Assembly: GCA_900316435.1 (NCBI GenBank)
Contig: ONCY01000010.1
Coordinates: forward strand, 1-39,477
Source of the DNA: an uncultured Eubacteriales bacterium
Lineage (GTDB): Bacteria > Bacillota > Clostridia > Oscillospirales > Acutalibacteraceae
Direction: 5' to 3'
Length of the DNA stretch: 39,477 nucleotides
The notes under the pieces were generated by a model. It did no database searches and had not been told where the DNA came from. It saw nothing but the letters and a program-made list of their open reading frames with translations. Shown one piece after another: positions 38,272 through 39,477 of the stretch. The position numbers and the translations under genes were made by a program. Position 1 is the first letter of the stretch. Each line of letters begins with the position of its first letter.

Positions 38272-39477
38272 CTATTTTTCAATAATCGAGAGCGTTACTT
38301 TGACAGTTCCTTCACCGAGCTTGCTTTTCAGCGAGCTGTCGGCGTTACGGATTTTTGCCACTTTTGTAAAGCTCCATGTGTTTGTGTCATAGTAGATCGT
38401 CAGCTTGTTGCCTTGATATAGTATCACATCGCCTGCCGAGGTAGTGATGTTCTCGTCATTTGACGGCAGAGAAAACGGCAGATCGCCAACCTTTTCAAAG
38501 CCGCCGTAGTCTTCCATTTCAAGCGTCAGGCTTCCGGCTTGGAGCTTCTCCTTCAGCGCTTCCGCTGAGGAGTTGTTCTCAAAATCGGCGTAGAGGGTAT
38601 TGCCGTTCACTTCGATTTTCAGAAGCTGTTCGGTGATCGCTTTTGTGGCAGCTTGCTCACCTTGCTGCGCATTGCACCGAAAAACCTTCGTCAAATAATT
38701 ATAGAAACACTGCCGCCAAAATATATGATTATGCTCATATCCTTCGACATAGTCCGTTTGATTTTTCACGCCCATTTGGTTAAGCGTATCACGATAATAT
38801 AGGGTGCAGTCTATGTTCCACGGATCCTCGCTGCCGACCGTCATATAAAGATAATACGGAGTATTGTTTTCGTCAGGCTGCGGAAATTTCTCGAAAACAG
38901 GCGTGTTCCAAAAGGTGCCCTTATAATACTCGGTGGGAATAACTCCTGTATCGGGAGCAAAGCCAGCGATATATCCAATCTTGTCGAGCCATTTGAAGCC
39001 TGTGCAGAGCGACTTAGCCCCGCCCTCGGACATTCCGGCAACCGCCGTGTTTTCTCTTCCTGTCTTGACGGGATAGTTCTTTTCCATAAACGGCATCAAA
39101 TCAACGGCGACATCGTCAATTGCCTTGTCGTAGCTGTAGCGGAGCTGTTCTTCGCTGTAGCTTTCTTTATCAGCCTGTTTATCGGTATACATATCAACGT
39201 TGACAATGATCATCGGTACGGTCAAATCGTCGTGAAGCATATTGCCGTACAGCAGCGTCAGGTAAGAATCGTCATCGATCTGGTCGCTGTGACTGCCGCC
39301 GAATCCGTGAAACACATACATCACCGGATATTTTTCGTTCTCGTTATAACCTGCCGGAAGCAAAATGTTACACTGCTTTTTGTCGCCCGCAGTCGTTGAA
39401 TAATAGCTCACGTCCTTTTGCACCGTTCCGTAATCCACGCCGTCGCGCTTTTCAAACATTTCATCATCAATGTCGTA
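38272..39477 (-). CDS. CE1-type esterase with C-terminal cyclophilin-like domain, N-terminus beyond window
   Basis: At least 401 residues are encoded and the frame remains open to the right edge, so the start, and any signal peptide, lie outside. The esterase domain shows YNENEKYPVMYVFHGFGGSH (oxyanion region), the nucleophile elbow AVAGMSEGGAKSL (GxSxG) and GYEHNHIFWRQCFYNYL with the catalytic His. This layout is that of acetyl-xylan/feruloyl esterases (CE1). The last ~100 residues (TLEMEDYGGFEKVGDLPFSL, GDVILYQGNKLTIYYDTNTW) match the cyclophilin-like domain PF18050 from memory. It could act on acetylated or feruloylated plant polysaccharide. First visible gene of the minus-strand operon. 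Confidence 0.87.
   Translation of the reverse strand, partial: YDIDDEMFEKRDGVDYGTVQKDVSYYSTTAGDKKQCNILLPAGYNENEKYPVMYVFHGFGGSHSDQIDDDSYLTLLYGNMLHDDLTVPMIIVNVDMYTDKQADKESYSEEQLRYSYDKAIDDVAVDLMPFMEKNYPVKTGRENTAVAGMSEGGAKSLCTGFKWLDKIGYIAGFAPDTGVIPTEYYKGTFWNTPVFEKFPQPDENNTPYYLYMTVGSEDPWNIDCTLYYRDTLNQMGVKNQTDYVEGYEHNHIFWRQCFYNYLTKVFRCNAQQGEQAATKAITEQLLKIEVNGNTLYADFENNSSAEALKEKLQAGSLTLEMEDYGGFEKVGDLPFSLPSNDENITTSAGDVILYQGNKLTIYYDTNTWSFTKVAKIRNADSSLKSKLGEGTVKVTLSIIEK

Noticed and set aside
1..39477. CRISPR array, rRNA operon or complete insertion sequence
   Set aside because: No regularly spaced repeats, no rRNA-like sequence and no transposase frame were seen; the repeats present are too few and differently arranged.

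Overview
This window looks like a chromosome segment of an anaerobic gut Firmicute of class Clostridia, probably Oscillospiraceae/Ruminococcaceae. The reasons are type I dockerins on secreted proteins, a giant InlB/MucBP-repeat surface protein, a GH31 glucosidase resembling the Ruminococcus obeum enzyme, KtrAB, TnpV and CD3324-type genes, and Gram-positive TTGACA/TATAAT promoters with AGGAGG ribosome sites. Base composition is moderate over most of the window but clearly AT-rich from about 33.7 to 36.7 kb. I see no rRNA, no convincing tRNA and no CRISPR array. Assignments come from reading motifs and recalling families; no database search was run.

Layout. 1-1123: start of an asparagine synthase gene (minus). 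1300-4125: GH31 alpha-glucosidase with a damaged 3' end, then two acetyltransferase genes and a terminator. 4256-5928 (minus): an unknown PH-like protein and a zinc-ribbon protein. 6169-6706: small membrane protein plus XRE regulator under a two-operator promoter, convergent with a two-TM potassium channel (6764-7198). 7878-14910: secreted-protein cluster, made of a giant repeat adhesin split by a 17-bp tandem duplication, a 47-aa peptide gene and an LRR_5-dockerin protein. 15051-17153: ABC exporter pair plus a membrane protein. 17333-19763: two more dockerin proteins, one with a CHAP peptidase domain and one with its signal peptide out of frame at an A8 tract.

19874-24518 holds small enzymes (kinase-like protein, acetyltransferases, HAD hydrolase) mixed with gene debris such as a short-chain dehydrogenase that lost its middle. 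24728-26723 is KtrB/TrkH plus KtrA/TrkA behind a structured leader with a terminator hairpin. 27047-28932 contains a D,D-carboxypeptidase operon; 29265-30221 a cytidine deaminase and a broken HAD gene. 30326-31305 (minus) is a second copy of the two-gene acetyltransferase cassette from the left end. 31400-32270 (minus) holds mobile-element-type genes (CD3324-like, TnpV). 32888-33655 (minus) is an L,D-transpeptidase lipoprotein.

33.9-36.7 kb is an AT-rich island with a Fic AMP-transferase and a 2H phosphoesterase. It is bounded by three copies of a ~64-bp repeat, each preceded by a different terminator-like hairpin; this is the most unusual structure here. 36717-39477 (minus) is an operon of a CE1-type esterase with a cyclophilin-like domain, an alpha/beta hydrolase and an iron-sulfur flavoprotein.

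A recurring theme is gene damage: internal deletions (GH31, SDR), a truncation (HAD), a tandem duplication (adhesin) and three single-base homopolymer discrepancies (A8, G4, T6). Some could be sequencing or assembly errors, so read-level confirmation matters before biological conclusions are drawn.
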